Shown: positions 20,175-30,836, counted from the stretch's first letter. The stretch: DNA of 64,000 bases from Citrobacter amalonaticus (GCF_002918555.1 NZ_PQMB01000002.1:907169-971168); one strand, 5' to 3'. Numbers and translations are program-made. Notes: generated from the sequence alone by a model not told the origin.

Positions 20175-20562
20175 TACGGTTCCTCGACTGGCATTATTTG
20201 ATGTGCATTTTCTGCATTTGTAATAAAAATGTTTTAACTCAACAGCGTGACATTAATTGCGATCGTTACAGATTATTCAACTTAAATCAATTAAACACCT
20301 TAAAACCACAATGCAAAATGTGATTAGGATAATTAAAAAACTTAAAACCATAAAACACATAAAAACCATCTAAGTCTTTGTGAAATAAATCAAAATTTAT
20401 CTCTTAAATACTCCTTACGATGTACGTGTCAAGGCAGGACAGAAATATTCAGTAGTAGAAAACTAAAACTACCTGACGGAAACAAAATGTTATCAATTGG
20501 CAATGCTGCACAACAACCCCAGGAAACTGGCAACAACATATAGCTTCAGGACGCTTTTCACT
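20175..20562. promoter_or_regulatory. AT-rich divergent control region, dpiB / citC
   Basis: This 388-bp gap separates the sensor operon from the citrate lyase operon and must hold both promoters. It is strikingly AT-rich around 20270-20410, with repeated A-tracts and many TTAA-type steps, which fits DpiA binding to A/T-rich DNA. TGTGA-N6-TCAAA at 20379-20394 is a partial CRP-like site. I could not fix -10/-35 boxes with confidence. Confidence 0.5.
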
Positions 20563-21639
20563 ATGTTTGGTAATAATGTATTTACGCGAGTTAAACGCTC
20601 AGAAAATATAAAGATGGCCGCCATCACGCAATTCCTGAAATCGAATGATTTAAGCGTTGATACGACCGTCGAAGTATTTATTACCGTGATGCGTGACGAC
20701 AAGCTCATCGCCTGTGGCGGCATTGCCGGGAATATCATTAAATGCGTGGCCATCAGTGAATCCGTCCGTGGTGAGGGCTTAGCGTTAACTCTCGCAACTG
20801 AGCTTATCAACCTTGCTTATGAAAGACACTGTACACATCTTTTTATATATACAAAAACTGAATATGAATCGCTATTTAAACAGTGCGGCTTTTCAACCTT
20901 AACCTGTGTCCCTGGCGTCATGGTGCTGATGGAAAACAGCACCACACGCCTGAAGCGCTATGCGGAATCGCTGACAAAACTGCGCCATAGCGGGGAAAAA
21001 ATCGGCTGTATCGTCATGAACGCCAATCCGTTCACAAACGGCCACCGTTATCTGATTCAACAAGCGGCCGCGCAGTGTGACTGGCTGCATCTGTTTCTCG
21101 TCAAAGAGGATACGTCGCGTTTCCCGTATGAAGATCGGCTCGATCTGGTGCTCAAAGGAACGGCGGATATCCCACGGCTCACCGTGCATCGCGGCTCTGA
21201 GTACATCATTTCCCGCGCCACGTTTCCGTGCTACTTCATCAAAGAGCAGAGCGTTATCAACCATTGCTACACCGAAATCGATCTGAAGATTTTCCGCCAG
21301 TATCTGGCGCCGGCGCTGGGTATCACCCATCGTTTCGTCGGTACTGAACCTTTTTGCGCTGTCACCTCCCAGTATAACCGCGATATGCGTTTCTGGCTGG
21401 AGACGCCAACACTTCCCGCCCCACCAATTGAACTGGTGGAAATAGAGCGACTGTGTTTCCAGGAGACGCCAATTTCCGCCTCGCTGGTTCGTAAGTTGCT
21501 GGTTAAAAAAGATCTCACGGCTATCGCCTCACTGGTACCTGAAGCCACTCTGCACTATCTGCAGGATATGCCTGAACGTACCCCGGTGAGCGCGACGGTC
21601 CGCCAAAAGACCCCCGCATTAGTAACAGGTGAAAAATGA
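20563..21639 (+). CDS. citC: [Citrate (pro-3S)-lyase] ligase
   Basis: CitC acetylates the thiol of the citrate lyase prosthetic group, using acetate and ATP, to activate the enzyme. The 358-residue product has an N-terminal GNAT-like part (residues 1-130) and a nucleotidyltransferase part with [14 protein letters not shown], the HxGH-type ATP site. I start at ATG 20563 ([12 protein letters not shown]) because this aligns with E. coli CitC. The frame stays open 22 codons upstream without similarity. It is the first gene of citCDEFXG-citT, and its stop overlaps citD. Confidence 0.95.
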   Translation: MFGNNVFTRVKRSENIKMAAITQFLKSNDLSVDTTVEVFITVMRDDKLIACGGIAGNIIKCVAISESVRGEGLALTLATELINLAYERHCTHLFIYTKTEYESLFKQCGFSTLTCVPGVMVLMENSTTRLKRYAESLTKLRHSGEKIGCIVMNANPFTNGHRYLIQQAAAQCDWLHLFLVKEDTSRFPYEDRLDLVLKGTADIPRLTVHRGSEYIISRATFPCYFIKEQSVINHCYTEIDLKIFRQYLAPALGITHRFVGTEPFCAVTSQYNRDMRFWLETPTLPAPPIELVEIERLCFQETPISASLVRKLLVKKDLTAIASLVPEATLHYLQDMPERTPVSATVRQKTPALVTGEK

Positions 21640-21932
21640 AAATAAATCAGGCTGCCGTCGCAGGCACACTTGAGTCCGGTGATGTGATGATACGCATCGC
21701 CCCACTCGATACGCAGGATATTGATCTGCAGATCAACAGCAGCGTTGAGAAACAGTTCGGCGACGCAATTCGCGCCACCATTCTGGACGTACTCGCTCGC
21801 AACGATGTCCACGGCGTGCAATTAAATGTCGACGATAAAGGTGCGCTGGACTGCATTTTACGCGCCCGACTGGAAGCATTGCTGGCGCGCGCCAGCGGTA
21901 TCCCGGCCCTGCCCTGGGAGGATCGCCAGTGA
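21636..21932 (+). CDS. citD: Citrate lyase acyl-carrier (gamma) subunit
   Basis: CitD is the 98-residue acyl carrier of citrate lyase. It bears the 2'-(5''-phosphoribosyl)-3'-dephospho-CoA group on Ser14 ([12 protein letters not shown]). The length and sequence are near identical to E. coli. It overlaps the citC stop by 4 bases (ATGA) and the citE start by 4 bases (GTGA), so translation of the subunits is coupled. Confidence 0.97.
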   Translation: MKINQAAVAGTLESGDVMIRIAPLDTQDIDLQINSSVEKQFGDAIRATILDVLARNDVHGVQLNVDDKGALDCILRARLEALLARASGIPALPWEDRQ

Positions 21933-22837
21933 TTTCCACTTCTTTGCAACAACGTAAGTCCCGCACCCGCCGCAGCATGCTGTTCGTTCCGGGTGCCAAT
22001 GCCGCGATGGTCAGCAATTCGTTTATCTACCCGGCGGACGCCCTGATGTTCGACCTGGAAGACTCCGTCGCGCTGCGTGAAAAAGACACCGCTCGTCGCA
22101 TGGTCTATCACGCGCTACAGCATCCGCTGTATCAGGACGTTGAAACCATCGTGCGCGTGAATGCGCTCGACTCTGAGTTTGGGATCAACGACCTGGAAGC
22201 GGTCGTTCGCGGCGGCGCTGACGTTGTACGTCTGCCGAAGACCGACACCGCTTCGGACGTTACCGATATCGAAAACGAAATCCTGCGCATTGAAAAAGCC
22301 TGTGGTCGCGAGCCGGGCAGTACCGGTCTGCTGGCCGCTATCGAATCCCCGCTGGGCATCACTCGCGCCGTAGAAATCGCCCACGCTTCCGGGCGTCTGA
22401 TAGGGATTGCGCTGGGTGCAGAAGACTATGTGCGTAACCTGCGTACCGAACGCTCCCCGGAAGGCACTGAACTGCTGTTTGCCCGCTGCTCGATTTTACA
22501 AGCGGCACGCTCAGCAGGTATCCAGGCGTTCGACACCGTCTATTCCGACGCCAATAACGAAGCTGGTTTCCTGCACGAAGCTGCCCACATCAAACAGCTG
22601 GGTTTTGACGGCAAATCGCTGATCAACCCGCGCCAGATTGAACTGCTGCACAACCTGTACGCACCGACGCAAAAAGAGGTGAACCACGCTCGCCTGGTCG
22701 TAGAAGCGGCTGAAGCCGCTGCCCGTGAAGGCCTCGGGGTCGTCTCCCTGAACGGCAAGATGGTCGACAGCCCGGTGATTGAGCGCGCCCGTCTGGTGCT
22801 CTCCCGTGCAGAACTTTCCGGCATTCGCGAAGAATAA
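21929..22837 (+). CDS. citE: Citrate lyase beta subunit (citryl-ACP lyase)
   Basis: CitE cleaves citryl-ACP to oxaloacetate and acetyl-ACP. The 302-residue TIM-barrel protein of the HpcH/HpaI type has [14 protein letters not shown] near the N-terminus, the Mg-binding MFDLEDSV, and the active-site arginine region RLPKTDTA. The GTG start at 21929 overlaps the citD stop. Confidence 0.97.
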   Translation: MISTSLQQRKSRTRRSMLFVPGANAAMVSNSFIYPADALMFDLEDSVALREKDTARRMVYHALQHPLYQDVETIVRVNALDSEFGINDLEAVVRGGADVVRLPKTDTASDVTDIENEILRIEKACGREPGSTGLLAAIESPLGITRAVEIAHASGRLIGIALGAEDYVRNLRTERSPEGTELLFARCSILQAARSAGIQAFDTVYSDANNEAGFLHEAAHIKQLGFDGKSLINPRQIELLHNLYAPTQKEVNHARLVVEAAEAAAREGLGVVSLNGKMVDSPVIERARLVLSRAELSGIREE

Positions 22838-22846
22838 GGCAAAATA

Positions 22847-24379
22847 ATGACGCAGAAAATCGAACAGTCCCAACGACAGGAACGGGTAGCGGCGTGGAGT
22901 CGCCACGCTGAAAGCGACCTTTCCACTTACACAAGTACCTCTAAGCAGAACCAGCAGGCGCAAAAGCCGCGTAATAAAAAGCTGTGTGCGAATCTGGAAG
23001 AGGCCATTCGTCGTTCCGGTCTGCAGGATGGCATGACGATCTCCTTCCATCACGCGTTTCGTGGCGGCGATCTCACCATCAACCTGGTGATGAATGCCAT
23101 CGCCAGTATGGGCTTTAAAAACCTGACGCTGGCGTCCAGTTCCCTGAGCGACTGTCATGCCCCGTTGGTCGATCATATTCGTAAAGGCGTGGTCAGCCGC
23201 ATTTATACCTCGGGACTGCGCGGGCCGCTGGCGGAAGAGATCTCCCGTGGGCTGCTGGCTGAGCCGGTTCAGGTCCACTCACACGGCGGTCGCGTTCATC
23301 TTGTACAGAGCGGCGAGCTTAACATTGACGTCGCCTTCCTCGGCGTGCCCTCCTGCGATCAATTCGGTAATGCTAACGGATACACCGGAAAAGCCTGCTG
23401 TGGCTCTCTGGGCTACGCCCGCGTTGACGCGGAAAACGCCAGGCAGGTTGTTCTGCTGACGGAACAACTGCTGGCGTATCCTCATAACCCGGCCAGCATT
23501 GCCCAGGACCAGGTGGATCTGATCGTGCAGATCGAACAGGTTGGCGATGCCGACAAAATAGGCGCTGACGCCACCCGCATGACCACCAACCCGCGTGAGC
23601 TGCTGATTGCCCGCAGCGCGGCAGAAGTCATTGCCAACTCCGGATTCTTCAAAGAAGGCTTTTCGCTGCAAACGGGAACAGGCGGCGCATCTCTGGCTGT
23701 GACCCGCTTCCTGGAAGATAAAATGCGCAGCCGCGATATCCGTGCTGACTTTGCGCTGGGTGGGATTACCGCCACCATCGTCGACCTGCATGAAAAGGGC
23801 TTAATCCGCAAACTGCTGGATGTGCAAAGCTTTGACCGCAACGCTGCGGAGTCACTGGCACGTAACCCTAACCACATCGAAATCAGCGCTAACCAGTATG
23901 CCAACTGGGGTTCAAAAGGGGCGTCCGTCGACCGTCTGGATGTCGTCGTGCTCAGTGCGCTGGAAGTCGATACGAAATTCAACGTTAACGTGCTGACCGG
24001 TTCTGACGGCGTGATTCGCGGCGCGTCCGGCGGCCACTGTGATACCGCCGTCGCAGCCGCGCTCTCCATCATCGTCGCACCGCTGGTGCGTGGTCGTATC
24101 CCGACGTTGGTTGATAACGTCCTTACCTGCGTCACGCCAGGCTCAAGCGTTGACATCCTGGTGACCGATCACGGTATCGCTGTTAACCCGGCGCGTCCGG
24201 AACTGGCGGAACGCCTGAAAGAAGCGGGAATGAAAGTGGTATCGATTGAGTGGCTGCGTGAACGTGCGCAACAGCTCACCGGCGAACCGCGCCCCATCGG
24301 GTTCACCGACCGTGTGATCGCCGTTGTGCGCTACCGTGATGGTTCCGTTATCGACGTGGTTCATCAGGTGAAGGAATAA
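22847..24379 (+). CDS. citF: Citrate lyase alpha subunit (citrate:ACP transferase)
   Basis: CitF exchanges the acetyl group on CitD for citrate, making citryl-ACP. The 510-residue length equals E. coli. The class I CoA-transferase-like sequence includes [11 protein letters not shown] near residue 65 and [16 protein letters not shown]-type features at the C-terminal end. It follows citE by 9 bases and precedes citX by 3. Confidence 0.96.
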   Translation: MTQKIEQSQRQERVAAWSRHAESDLSTYTSTSKQNQQAQKPRNKKLCANLEEAIRRSGLQDGMTISFHHAFRGGDLTINLVMNAIASMGFKNLTLASSSLSDCHAPLVDHIRKGVVSRIYTSGLRGPLAEEISRGLLAEPVQVHSHGGRVHLVQSGELNIDVAFLGVPSCDQFGNANGYTGKACCGSLGYARVDAENARQVVLLTEQLLAYPHNPASIAQDQVDLIVQIEQVGDADKIGADATRMTTNPRELLIARSAAEVIANSGFFKEGFSLQTGTGGASLAVTRFLEDKMRSRDIRADFALGGITATIVDLHEKGLIRKLLDVQSFDRNAAESLARNPNHIEISANQYANWGSKGASVDRLDVVVLSALEVDTKFNVNVLTGSDGVIRGASGGHCDTAVAAALSIIVAPLVRGRIPTLVDNVLTCVTPGSSVDILVTDHGIAVNPARPELAERLKEAGMKVVSIEWLRERAQQLTGEPRPIGFTDRVIAVVRYRDGSVIDVVHQVKE

Positions 24380-24382
24380 GCC

Positions 24383-24934
24383 ATGCACCTGCTCCCGGAA
24401 CTCGCCACTCATCATGAAGTCTCGATCCCTGCGCTGCTCGCCAGCCGGGATGAGAGACAGGCAAGGCAGCACGCCTGGCTCATGCGCCATCCCATTCCAC
24501 TGGTCTCCTTTACCGTGGTGGCGCCAGGCCCGATTAAAGACAGCGAGCTCACTCGCCGGATCTTCAATCACGGCGTCACTGCCCTGCTTACCCTCGCGGG
24601 GAATATGGCGTGGCCCATCCGGGAGCAGGCTGCACTGGCCTCTGCAAGCGGGCCGGAAGGTATGCTCTCTCTTGAAGCACCGGCTCGTAACATCAAGCTC
24701 GCGACAATCGGGCTTGAACACAGTCATCCTCTGGGACGTTTGTGGGACATCGACGTTCTTACCCCCGGAGGCGAAATTCTCTCCCGTCGCCATTTTGCAC
24801 TGCCTGCCCGTCGCTGTTTGCTGTGCGGCCACAGCGCCGCTGAATGCGCGCGCGGCAAAACCCATGCGCTTTCTGACCTTACCCATCAAATGGAGGCATT
24901 GCTGCATGCAGCCGATACCCGAAATGCCCGCTGA
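24383..24934 (+). CDS. citX: Apo-citrate lyase phosphoribosyl-dephospho-CoA transferase
   Basis: CitX attaches the prosthetic group precursor made by CitG to Ser14 of CitD. The 183-residue product has the family's [17 protein letters not shown] stretch and the cysteine-rich [16 protein letters not shown]. Its 3' end overlaps citG by 29 bp. Confidence 0.95.
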   Translation: MHLLPELATHHEVSIPALLASRDERQARQHAWLMRHPIPLVSFTVVAPGPIKDSELTRRIFNHGVTALLTLAGNMAWPIREQAALASASGPEGMLSLEAPARNIKLATIGLEHSHPLGRLWDIDVLTPGGEILSRRHFALPARRCLLCGHSAAECARGKTHALSDLTHQMEALLHAADTRNAR

Positions 24935-25814
24935 AACGAGCGCGCTGCCCCATGCGCTGTTCGATGCTTATGCGCATCTGGCGTGGCGCGCCATGCTCAC
25001 CGAAGTGAATTTATCGCCAAAACCTGGTCTGGTTGATCGCCTCAACTGCGGGGCGCATAAGGACATGGCGCTGGCGGATTTTCATCGCAGCGCGCTGGCG
25101 ATCCAGGCGTGGCTGCCGCGTTTTATCGAATACGGCGCGTGCTGTGCACAACTCCCCGCAGAGGCGGTGCTGAATGGATTACGTCCACTGGGTATGGCCT
25201 GTGAAGCCGATATGTTCCGCGCAACGGCCGGTGTGAACACCCATAAGGGCAGCATTTTTTCTTTAGGACTGCTCTGCGCCGCCATTGGTCGTCTGCATCA
25301 ACACCGGCAGGCAATCACGGCAGAAACCCTTTGTGCGACTGCGGCAACCTTTTGCCGCGGCCTGACTGAACGCGAACTGCGTCAGAACAATCAACAACTC
25401 ACGGCAGGCCAACGACTCTTTAAACAATTGGGACTGACAGGCGCACGTGGCGAAGCCGAGGCGGGATATCCGCTGGTGATCCGTCATGCTTTGCCACATT
25501 ACCGCACGCTGCTGGCTCAGGGACGCGACCCTGAGCTGGCACTCCTCGATACCTTACTGCTGCTGATGACAATAAACGGTGATACCAACGTTGCATCACG
25601 CGGTGGTGCGCAAGGTTTGCGCTGGCTGCAGCAGCACGCCAGGACGCTATTGCAAAAAGGGGGGATGAGAACCCCCGCCGATCTCGATGACCTCTACCAG
25701 TTCGACAGGCAATGCATTGCACGCAACCTCAGCCCCGGAGGAAGTGCCGATTTGCTGATCGTCACCTGGTTTTTAGCACAGATTCCACACGTTAAGCATT
25801 TACACAATTATTGA
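24906..25814 (+). CDS. citG: Triphosphoribosyl-dephospho-CoA synthase
   Basis: CitG joins ATP and dephospho-CoA into the prosthetic group precursor of citrate lyase. The 302-residue protein carries [21 protein letters not shown] near the start, [13 protein letters not shown], and [11 protein letters not shown] further on, all conserved in the family. I choose ATG 24906 because GGAGG lies 9 bases upstream and it puts the start within citX, as in relatives; ATG 24924 is a possible alternative. The frame is open far upstream inside citX but is not coding there. Confidence 0.93.
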   Translation: MQPIPEMPAETSALPHALFDAYAHLAWRAMLTEVNLSPKPGLVDRLNCGAHKDMALADFHRSALAIQAWLPRFIEYGACCAQLPAEAVLNGLRPLGMACEADMFRATAGVNTHKGSIFSLGLLCAAIGRLHQHRQAITAETLCATAATFCRGLTERELRQNNQQLTAGQRLFKQLGLTGARGEAEAGYPLVIRHALPHYRTLLAQGRDPELALLDTLLLLMTINGDTNVASRGGAQGLRWLQQHARTLLQKGGMRTPADLDDLYQFDRQCIARNLSPGGSADLLIVTWFLAQIPHVKHLHNY

Positions 25815-25838
25815 AAGATCCTTTCCGGAGAATCACTT

Positions 25839-27302
25839 ATGTCTTTATCTAAAGATAGTATATGGAAGTTATTGGCACCATTAGTGGTAATGGGCGTCAT
25901 GTTTCTTATTCCTGTGCCCGATGGCATGCCACCTCAGGCATGGCACTACTTCGCCGTTTTCGTCGCCATGATCATCGGTATGATCCTGGAGCCGATTCCG
26001 GCTACCGCGATCAGCTTTATCGCAGTGACGATTTGCGTTATCGGCAGCAACTACCTGCTTTTTGATGCTTCAGAACTGGCAGACCCGGCATTCAAAGCCG
26101 GTAAACAGGCTCTGAAATGGGGCCTTGCTGGCTTCTCCAGCACCACCGTCTGGTTAGTCTTTGGCGCATTCATTTTTGCGCTGGGTTATGAAGTTACCGG
26201 TCTGGGTCGTCGTATCGCGCTATTCCTGGTGAAGTTCATGGGTAAACGTACCCTGACGCTGGGCTATGCGATTGTGATCATCGACATTCTGCTGGCGCCG
26301 TTTACGCCTTCCAACACCGCGCGTACCGGTGGTACCGTGTTCCCGGTTATCAAAAACCTGCCGCCACTGTTTAAATCGTTCCCTAACGATCCTTCATCGC
26401 GTCGTATCGGCGGTTACCTGATGTGGATGATGGTTATCAGTACCAGCCTGAGCTCCTCCATGTTTGTCACTGGCGCTGCGCCAAACGTTCTGGGTCTGGA
26501 GTTCGTCAGCAAGATTGCCGGTATTCAGATCAGCTGGCTACAGTGGTTCCTGAGCTTCCTGCCGGTAGGGATTATTCTGCTGATCGTTGCGCCGTGGCTC
26601 TCCTATGTTCTGTACAAACCCGAAGTGACCCACAGCGCGGAGGTTGCGACCTGGGCCGGTGACGAACTGAAAAACATGGGTAACCTGAGCCGTAAAGAGT
26701 GGACGCTGATCGGCCTGGTTCTGCTGAGCCTGGGGCTATGGGTATTCGGTGGCAAATTAATTGATGCAACCGCAGTCGGCCTGCTGGCGGTTTCCCTGAT
26801 GCTGGCGCTGCACGTCGTTCCATGGAAAGACATTACCCGTTACAACAGCGCCTGGAATACGCTGGTGAACCTTGCGACGCTGGTCGTCATGGCTAACGGT
26901 TTGACCCGTTCCGGCTTTATCGACTGGTTCGCTAACACCATGAGTACCCATCTGGAAGGCTTTTCGCCGAATGCGACGGTCATCGTTCTGGTGCTGGTGT
27001 TCTACTTCGCTCACTACCTGTTTGCCAGCCTTTCTGCCCACACTGCCACCATGCTGCCCGTTATTCTGGCCGTGGGGAAAGGTATCCCGGGCGTACCGAT
27101 GGAACATCTGTGTATTCTGCTGGTGCTGTCTATCGGTATCATGGGCTGTCTGACCCCCTATGCAACCGGCCCGGGCGTCATTATCTACGGCTGCGGCTAT
27201 GTGAAATCCAAAGACTACTGGCGCCTGGGCGCCATCTTTGGGGTGATCTATATCGCCATGCTGCTGCTGGTTGGCTGGCCGATTCTGGCAATGTGGAGCT
27301 AA
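25839..27302 (+). CDS. citT: Citrate:succinate antiporter CitT
   Basis: CitT takes up citrate in exchange for succinate during anaerobic citrate fermentation. The 487-residue DASS-family protein has about 12 membrane segments, with TPSNTARTGGTVFPV near residue 150 and SAHTATMLPVILA near residue 395 as the transport motifs. It lies 24 bases after citG with its own ribosome site and ends the cit operon before a terminator. Having CitT here, rather than the sodium symporter CitS, makes this the E. coli-type citrate cluster. Confidence 0.95.
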   Translation: MSLSKDSIWKLLAPLVVMGVMFLIPVPDGMPPQAWHYFAVFVAMIIGMILEPIPATAISFIAVTICVIGSNYLLFDASELADPAFKAGKQALKWGLAGFSSTTVWLVFGAFIFALGYEVTGLGRRIALFLVKFMGKRTLTLGYAIVIIDILLAPFTPSNTARTGGTVFPVIKNLPPLFKSFPNDPSSRRIGGYLMWMMVISTSLSSSMFVTGAAPNVLGLEFVSKIAGIQISWLQWFLSFLPVGIILLIVAPWLSYVLYKPEVTHSAEVATWAGDELKNMGNLSRKEWTLIGLVLLSLGLWVFGGKLIDATAVGLLAVSLMLALHVVPWKDITRYNSAWNTLVNLATLVVMANGLTRSGFIDWFANTMSTHLEGFSPNATVIVLVLVFYFAHYLFASLSAHTATMLPVILAVGKGIPGVPMEHLCILLVLSIGIMGCLTPYATGPGVIIYGCGYVKSKDYWRLGAIFGVIYIAMLLLVGWPILAMWS

Positions 27303-27331
27303 TCCTCTCGCCGAAAAACTGAATTGACGAC

Positions 27332-27366
27332 AGCCCGTCAGGTAAAAACACCCGGCGGGCTTTTTT
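27332..27366 (+). terminator. Terminator of the cit operon
   Basis: An 8-bp stem (AGCCCGTC / GGCGGGCT with one T-G pair) and a 14-base loop are followed by TTTTTT, 29 bases after the citT stop. Confidence 0.8.
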
Positions 27367-27414
27367 ATGGTTAAATAGAGACTATTCAGTTTTTATATAA
27401 GTCCCCGAATCATC

Positions 27415-28221
27415 ATGAAATCAACCTGGCACTATGGTGCATTGCTGGCAGCGTCTCTGCTTCCTCTCTCAATGGCAATGGCCGACGCGCTTCAGCCTGA
27501 ACGGTACGGCGATTTCGATCGCTATGTCCTGGCCCTCTCCTGGCAAACGGGATTTTGTCAGAGCCAGCATGAGCGCAATCTCCGCGAACCCGATGAGTGT
27601 CGCCTGCAAAAAGAAAGCACCAACAAAACCGATTTTCTGACCGTGCATGGTCTGTGGCCGGGTTTACCGAAATCGATTGCCGCGCGCGGAGTAGACGAGC
27701 GCCGCTGGTTTCGCTTTGGCTGCGCAACGCGCCCCATCCCTAATCTGCCGGAAGCGCGCGCCAGCCGCAAATGCGCAGCGCCAGAGACAGGGCTTTCGCT
27801 GGAGAGTGCCGCTAAGTTAAGCGAGGTCATGCCTGGCGCGGGTGGTCGCTCCTGCCTTGAACGTTACGAATACGCCAAGCATGGCGCCTGTTTTGGCTTT
27901 AATCCGGATGCTTACTTCGGCACAATGGTCCGTCTGAATAAAGAGATAAAGCACAGCGAGATCGGCAAGTTTCTGGCGGATAACTACGGCAAAACCGTCA
28001 AGCGTAGCGCTTTTAACGCCGCATTCGCCAGGAGCTGGGGCAAAGAGAATGTCACCGCGGTGAAGCTAAGCTGTCACGGCAATCCGGCATATCTGACGGA
28101 GATCCAGCTTTCATTGAAAGCCGATACCATTAACCAACCGTTATCTGCCCTGTCATTTCTGCCTCAGCCGCATCCGGGTAACTGTGGTAAACAGTTCATT
28201 ATCGACAAAGCGGGCTACTGA
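27415..28221 (+). CDS. rna: Ribonuclease I (T2 family, periplasmic)
   Basis: RNase I is a broad-specificity periplasmic ribonuclease giving 2',3'-cyclic products. The 268-residue precursor has a signal peptide ending near AMADA, and both T2 catalytic boxes are visible: LTVHGLWPG (about residue 77) and ERYEYAKHGACF (about residue 150). Several cysteines fit the disulfide pattern. It follows citT after the terminator, the same order as in E. coli. Confidence 0.95.
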   Translation: MKSTWHYGALLAASLLPLSMAMADALQPERYGDFDRYVLALSWQTGFCQSQHERNLREPDECRLQKESTNKTDFLTVHGLWPGLPKSIAARGVDERRWFRFGCATRPIPNLPEARASRKCAAPETGLSLESAAKLSEVMPGAGGRSCLERYEYAKHGACFGFNPDAYFGTMVRLNKEIKHSEIGKFLADNYGKTVKRSAFNAAFARSWGKENVTAVKLSCHGNPAYLTEIQLSLKADTINQPLSALSFLPQPHPGNCGKQFIIDKAGY

Positions 28222-28260
28222 TCATTGCGACCGACGCAAGACCAGCGTCGGTTTTTATGC

Positions 28261-28884
28261 TTAACGCTTCAGGCGGGCATCCGGGCGGACCAGATCAAAA
28301 CGATGTGCGTCACTGATCGAATAGTACGCCGTTGGCCCTCCCGCCCGCAGCACCGGCTTCGCTTTCGCCGTCTGGTAGATTCCCTGTTCCAGCAGGGATT
28401 CGTCAATGTGAATACCGACGACCTCCCCCAGCACCAGCCAGGTTTCAACGGGTGCGCCTTCGGCAGTGGTCAGCTGCAGGCTTTGTGACAAACGACATTC
28501 GAAATTGACCGGGCTTTGTGCGACACGTGGCACGCTGACGATCCGGCTTTCCGCTTTGCTAAGTCCAGCCGCCAAAAACTCATCTTCACCATGCGGCAAA
28601 CTGGCCGAGGTTTCATTCATCGCGCTGGCCAGTTCGAGAGTCGTCAGATTCCAGACAAACTCACCGGTTTCGATAATGTTCTGCACGCTGTCTTTCCAGC
28701 CGCTGCTGGCAAAACCAATAATCGGTGGGTGATAATTAAAGCAGTTAAAGAAACTGTACGGTGCCAGATTATGTCGACCGGCGCCGTCGCGCGACGCGAT
28801 CCAGCCGACAGGCCGTGGCCCAATGATGGCGTTCAGCGGGTCATGCGGCAGGCCGTGTCCCTGGGAAGGCTGATAGAAGTACAT
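28261..28884 (-). CDS. Flavin reductase-like (FMN split-barrel) protein
   Basis: A 207-residue member of the flavin reductase-like family, which bind FMN in a split beta-barrel. The N-terminal HDPLNAIIGPRPVGWIASRD and APYSFFNCFNYHPPIIGFAS stretches are typical of the family. The physiological substrate cannot be told from sequence; relatives act as flavin reductases or as partners of monooxygenases. It converges on rna and is followed upstream by an alpha/beta hydrolase on the same strand (gap 96 bp). Neither gene lies between rna and rnk in E. coli K-12. Confidence 0.8.
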   Translation of the reverse strand: MYFYQPSQGHGLPHDPLNAIIGPRPVGWIASRDGAGRHNLAPYSFFNCFNYHPPIIGFASSGWKDSVQNIIETGEFVWNLTTLELASAMNETSASLPHGEDEFLAAGLSKAESRIVSVPRVAQSPVNFECRLSQSLQLTTAEGAPVETWLVLGEVVGIHIDESLLEQGIYQTAKAKPVLRAGGPTAYYSISDAHRFDLVRPDARLKR

Positions 28885-28980
28885 AGCGTTCTCTGGTGAG
28901 GTTTACGACAGCAAAACACGAATTATGCTTCGCTCATCCCCCTGATGGAGGAGGATCAGCGTAGAACAATCCGCTAATAA

Positions 28981-29811
28981 TTACGACTGAATAAAGTTAA
29001 GCAGGTCGTCGTTAATCTGGTGTTTATGGGTAGTACAAATGCCGTGAGAGCCACCGGTGTACACTTTCAGCTGAGCGTCTGGCAGAATGTCCGCCGCCGC
29101 CTTACCGCAGGTTTCAAACGGGACTATCTGATCGTCATCCCCGTGAATCACCAGCGTCGGAATGGTCATTTTTTTGAGGTCTTCTCGCAGATCGGTTTCT
29201 GAGAATGCTTTTATGCAGTCGTACATCGCTTTTATCGATCCCTGTAAACCCTGGGCGACAAAACTTTCACGTACGCCTTTCGACTCTTTCGCCCCCGGCC
29301 GGTTGTAGCCGTAAAATGCCGCAGTCAGCTCATAGAAAAAGGCAGCACGATCGTTCACGACCCCTTCACGGATCCCATCGAATACCTCTTTCGGTACGCC
29401 GTTCGGATTAAAGTCGGTCTTAATCATGATGGGCGTCACCGCGCCAATCAACGCGGCTTTTGCCACTCGCAGGGTTCCGTGGCGACCAATATAGCGCGCC
29501 ACTTCGCCACCGCCGGTAGAGTGCCCGACATGAACAGCATCTTTAAGATTGAGATGCGCGGTCAACTGAGCCAGATCGTCTGCATATTGATCCATATTGT
29601 GGCCATCCCAGGGCTGAGCCGACCGCCCGTGCCCGCGTCTGTCGTGGGCAATCACCCGAAACCCTTTCGAGCCGAGGAACAGCATCTGATCCTCAAACGC
29701 ATCTGCGGTTAGCGGCCAGCCGTGACTGAACACGACAGGCTGCCCACTCCCCCAGTCTTTAAAGTACAAATAGCTGCCGTCTTTTAACGTCAGTTTGTCG
29801 TAATGGCTCAT
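28981..29811 (-). CDS. Alpha/beta hydrolase (non-heme chloroperoxidase / arylesterase type)
   Basis: A 276-residue alpha/beta hydrolase resembling cofactor-free haloperoxidases and arylesterases. The nucleophile elbow GHSTGGGE, the oxyanion-hole region FSHGWPL, the acid in [10 protein letters not shown] and the catalytic His in [10 protein letters not shown] are all present. I start at [12 protein letters not shown] (29811), with AGGAG just upstream; the frame continues 21 codons further without similarity. The substrate is unknown. It may be cotranscribed with the downstream flavin reductase-like gene. Confidence 0.82.
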   Translation of the reverse strand: MSHYDKLTLKDGSYLYFKDWGSGQPVVFSHGWPLTADAFEDQMLFLGSKGFRVIAHDRRGHGRSAQPWDGHNMDQYADDLAQLTAHLNLKDAVHVGHSTGGGEVARYIGRHGTLRVAKAALIGAVTPIMIKTDFNPNGVPKEVFDGIREGVVNDRAAFFYELTAAFYGYNRPGAKESKGVRESFVAQGLQGSIKAMYDCIKAFSETDLREDLKKMTIPTLVIHGDDDQIVPFETCGKAAADILPDAQLKVYTGGSHGICTTHKHQINDDLLNFIQS

Positions 29812-29995
29812 GAGATCTCCTGTTGTGGAACACTGAGAGTGGTGACGCGCCCAAAGCGAGCGCTTAAAAAGCATAATGCAGATTTGAGAACGATCACGTT
29901 TTTCACCTAAAATTTCCCCCTATTGATGATTTGCCTGAATGTGAACTAAATCACTTCAAAGAATGGGGAAGTCTCAGTATTATCATGAGAGTTGA

Positions 29996-30028
29996 ACCCT
30001 CGCCGCCTGACGGTGAGGGTTTTCTTTT
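29996..30028 (+). terminator. Leader terminator (attenuator) ahead of rnk
   Basis: A 9-bp stem (ACCCTCGCC / GGTGAGGGT, including one G-T pair) with a 7-base loop is followed by a T-rich tract (TTTTCTTTT), 48 bases before the rnk start on the same strand. The neighbouring gene on the left points away, so the terminator can only act on the rnk transcript. Attenuation-type leaders upstream of rnk have been proposed in gamma-proteobacteria. Confidence 0.65.
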
Positions 30029-30075
30029 GGAATATTTACCTGCGGCACTCGCAGTACCGACGACATGGAGTAAAA

Positions 30076-30486
30076 ATGTCCAGACCCACTATCATCATTA
30101 ACGACCTTGACGCAGAGCGCATCGACCGTCTGCTGGAGCAGCCTGCGTTTGCCGATCTCCCCATTGCCGACGCGTTAAACGCAGAGTTGGATCGTGCGCA
30201 AATGTGCTCGCCAGAAGCCATGCCCCACGATGTCGTGACCATGAACAGTCGTGTGAAATTTCGCAATCTCAGCGATGGCGAGATTCGCGTACGCACGCTG
30301 GTCTATCCGGCAGGGATGACCGACAGCAGTACGCAACTTTCGGTCATGGCTCCGGTAGGTGCAGCCCTGCTTGGTCTGCGCGTAGGCGACACTATTCACT
30401 GGGAATTACCGGGCGGCGTCGCCACACACCTCGAAGTGCTGGAGCTCGAATACCAGCCAGAAGCAGCAGGCGACTACCTGCGCTAA
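30076..30486 (+). CDS. rnk: Nucleoside diphosphate kinase regulator Rnk
   Basis: Rnk is a GreA-like protein of 136 residues that binds RNA polymerase and, in E. coli and Pseudomonas, affects nucleoside diphosphate kinase levels and alginate production. The N-terminal coiled-coil part is short ([18 protein letters not shown]), followed by the FKBP-like domain ([19 protein letters not shown], then [15 protein letters not shown]). It starts at ATG 30076 with GGAG nearby. E. coli has ybdR after it; here a 478-bp gap with a small candidate gene and a repeat follows. Confidence 0.93.
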   Translation: MSRPTIIINDLDAERIDRLLEQPAFADLPIADALNAELDRAQMCSPEAMPHDVVTMNSRVKFRNLSDGEIRVRTLVYPAGMTDSSTQLSVMAPVGAALLGLRVGDTIHWELPGGVATHLEVLELEYQPEAAGDYLR

Positions 30487-30628
30487 TCCCATCTGTATAA
30501 GCAATTCACTGCTTTACCCAGAGGATGCCGCCGCATCCTCTTTCCGGTTTAATATCAGCCAAATTTATCATTTTAACGAGTTTCTGCGCGAACTAACCTG
30601 AAGGGGTTATCCGTCTGTGGAACCTTTC

Positions 30629-30718
30629 ATGACCGAAGCGTTTGGCATCACTGCGGTGTATTTCCTGATAGCGGCGCTCCTCGTTGCGGCAGTGATCTAC
30701 CTTGAAGATCGCTGGTAA
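30629..30718 (+). CDS. Candidate 29-residue single-helix membrane protein
   Basis: A short frame encodes MTEAFGITAVYFLIAALLV... and ends IYLEDRW. It has one strongly hydrophobic helix (about residues 8-23) and a charged, aromatic C-terminus, the pattern of enterobacterial small inner-membrane proteins. An in-frame GTG at 30617, with AAGGGG at 30601-30606, could add four residues. I do not recognise a named family. It lies between rnk and uspG, where K-12 has ybdR. Confidence 0.45.
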   Translation: MTEAFGITAVYFLIAALLVAAVIYLEDRW

Positions 30719-30836
30719 CAGCGTGTTGTACGTATCTTTACAGGCTCCAGGCCACAAAGCGTAATCTGTGCCGTGACTGACAGAATCATATTTATTACTA
30801 TGATGTTATGTATTCATGAGAAATGCACAACACCAT

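Noticed and set aside
24414-24905. Long N-terminal extension of citG
   Set aside because: The open frame overlaps citX almost entirely and has no similarity. The real start is near 24906.
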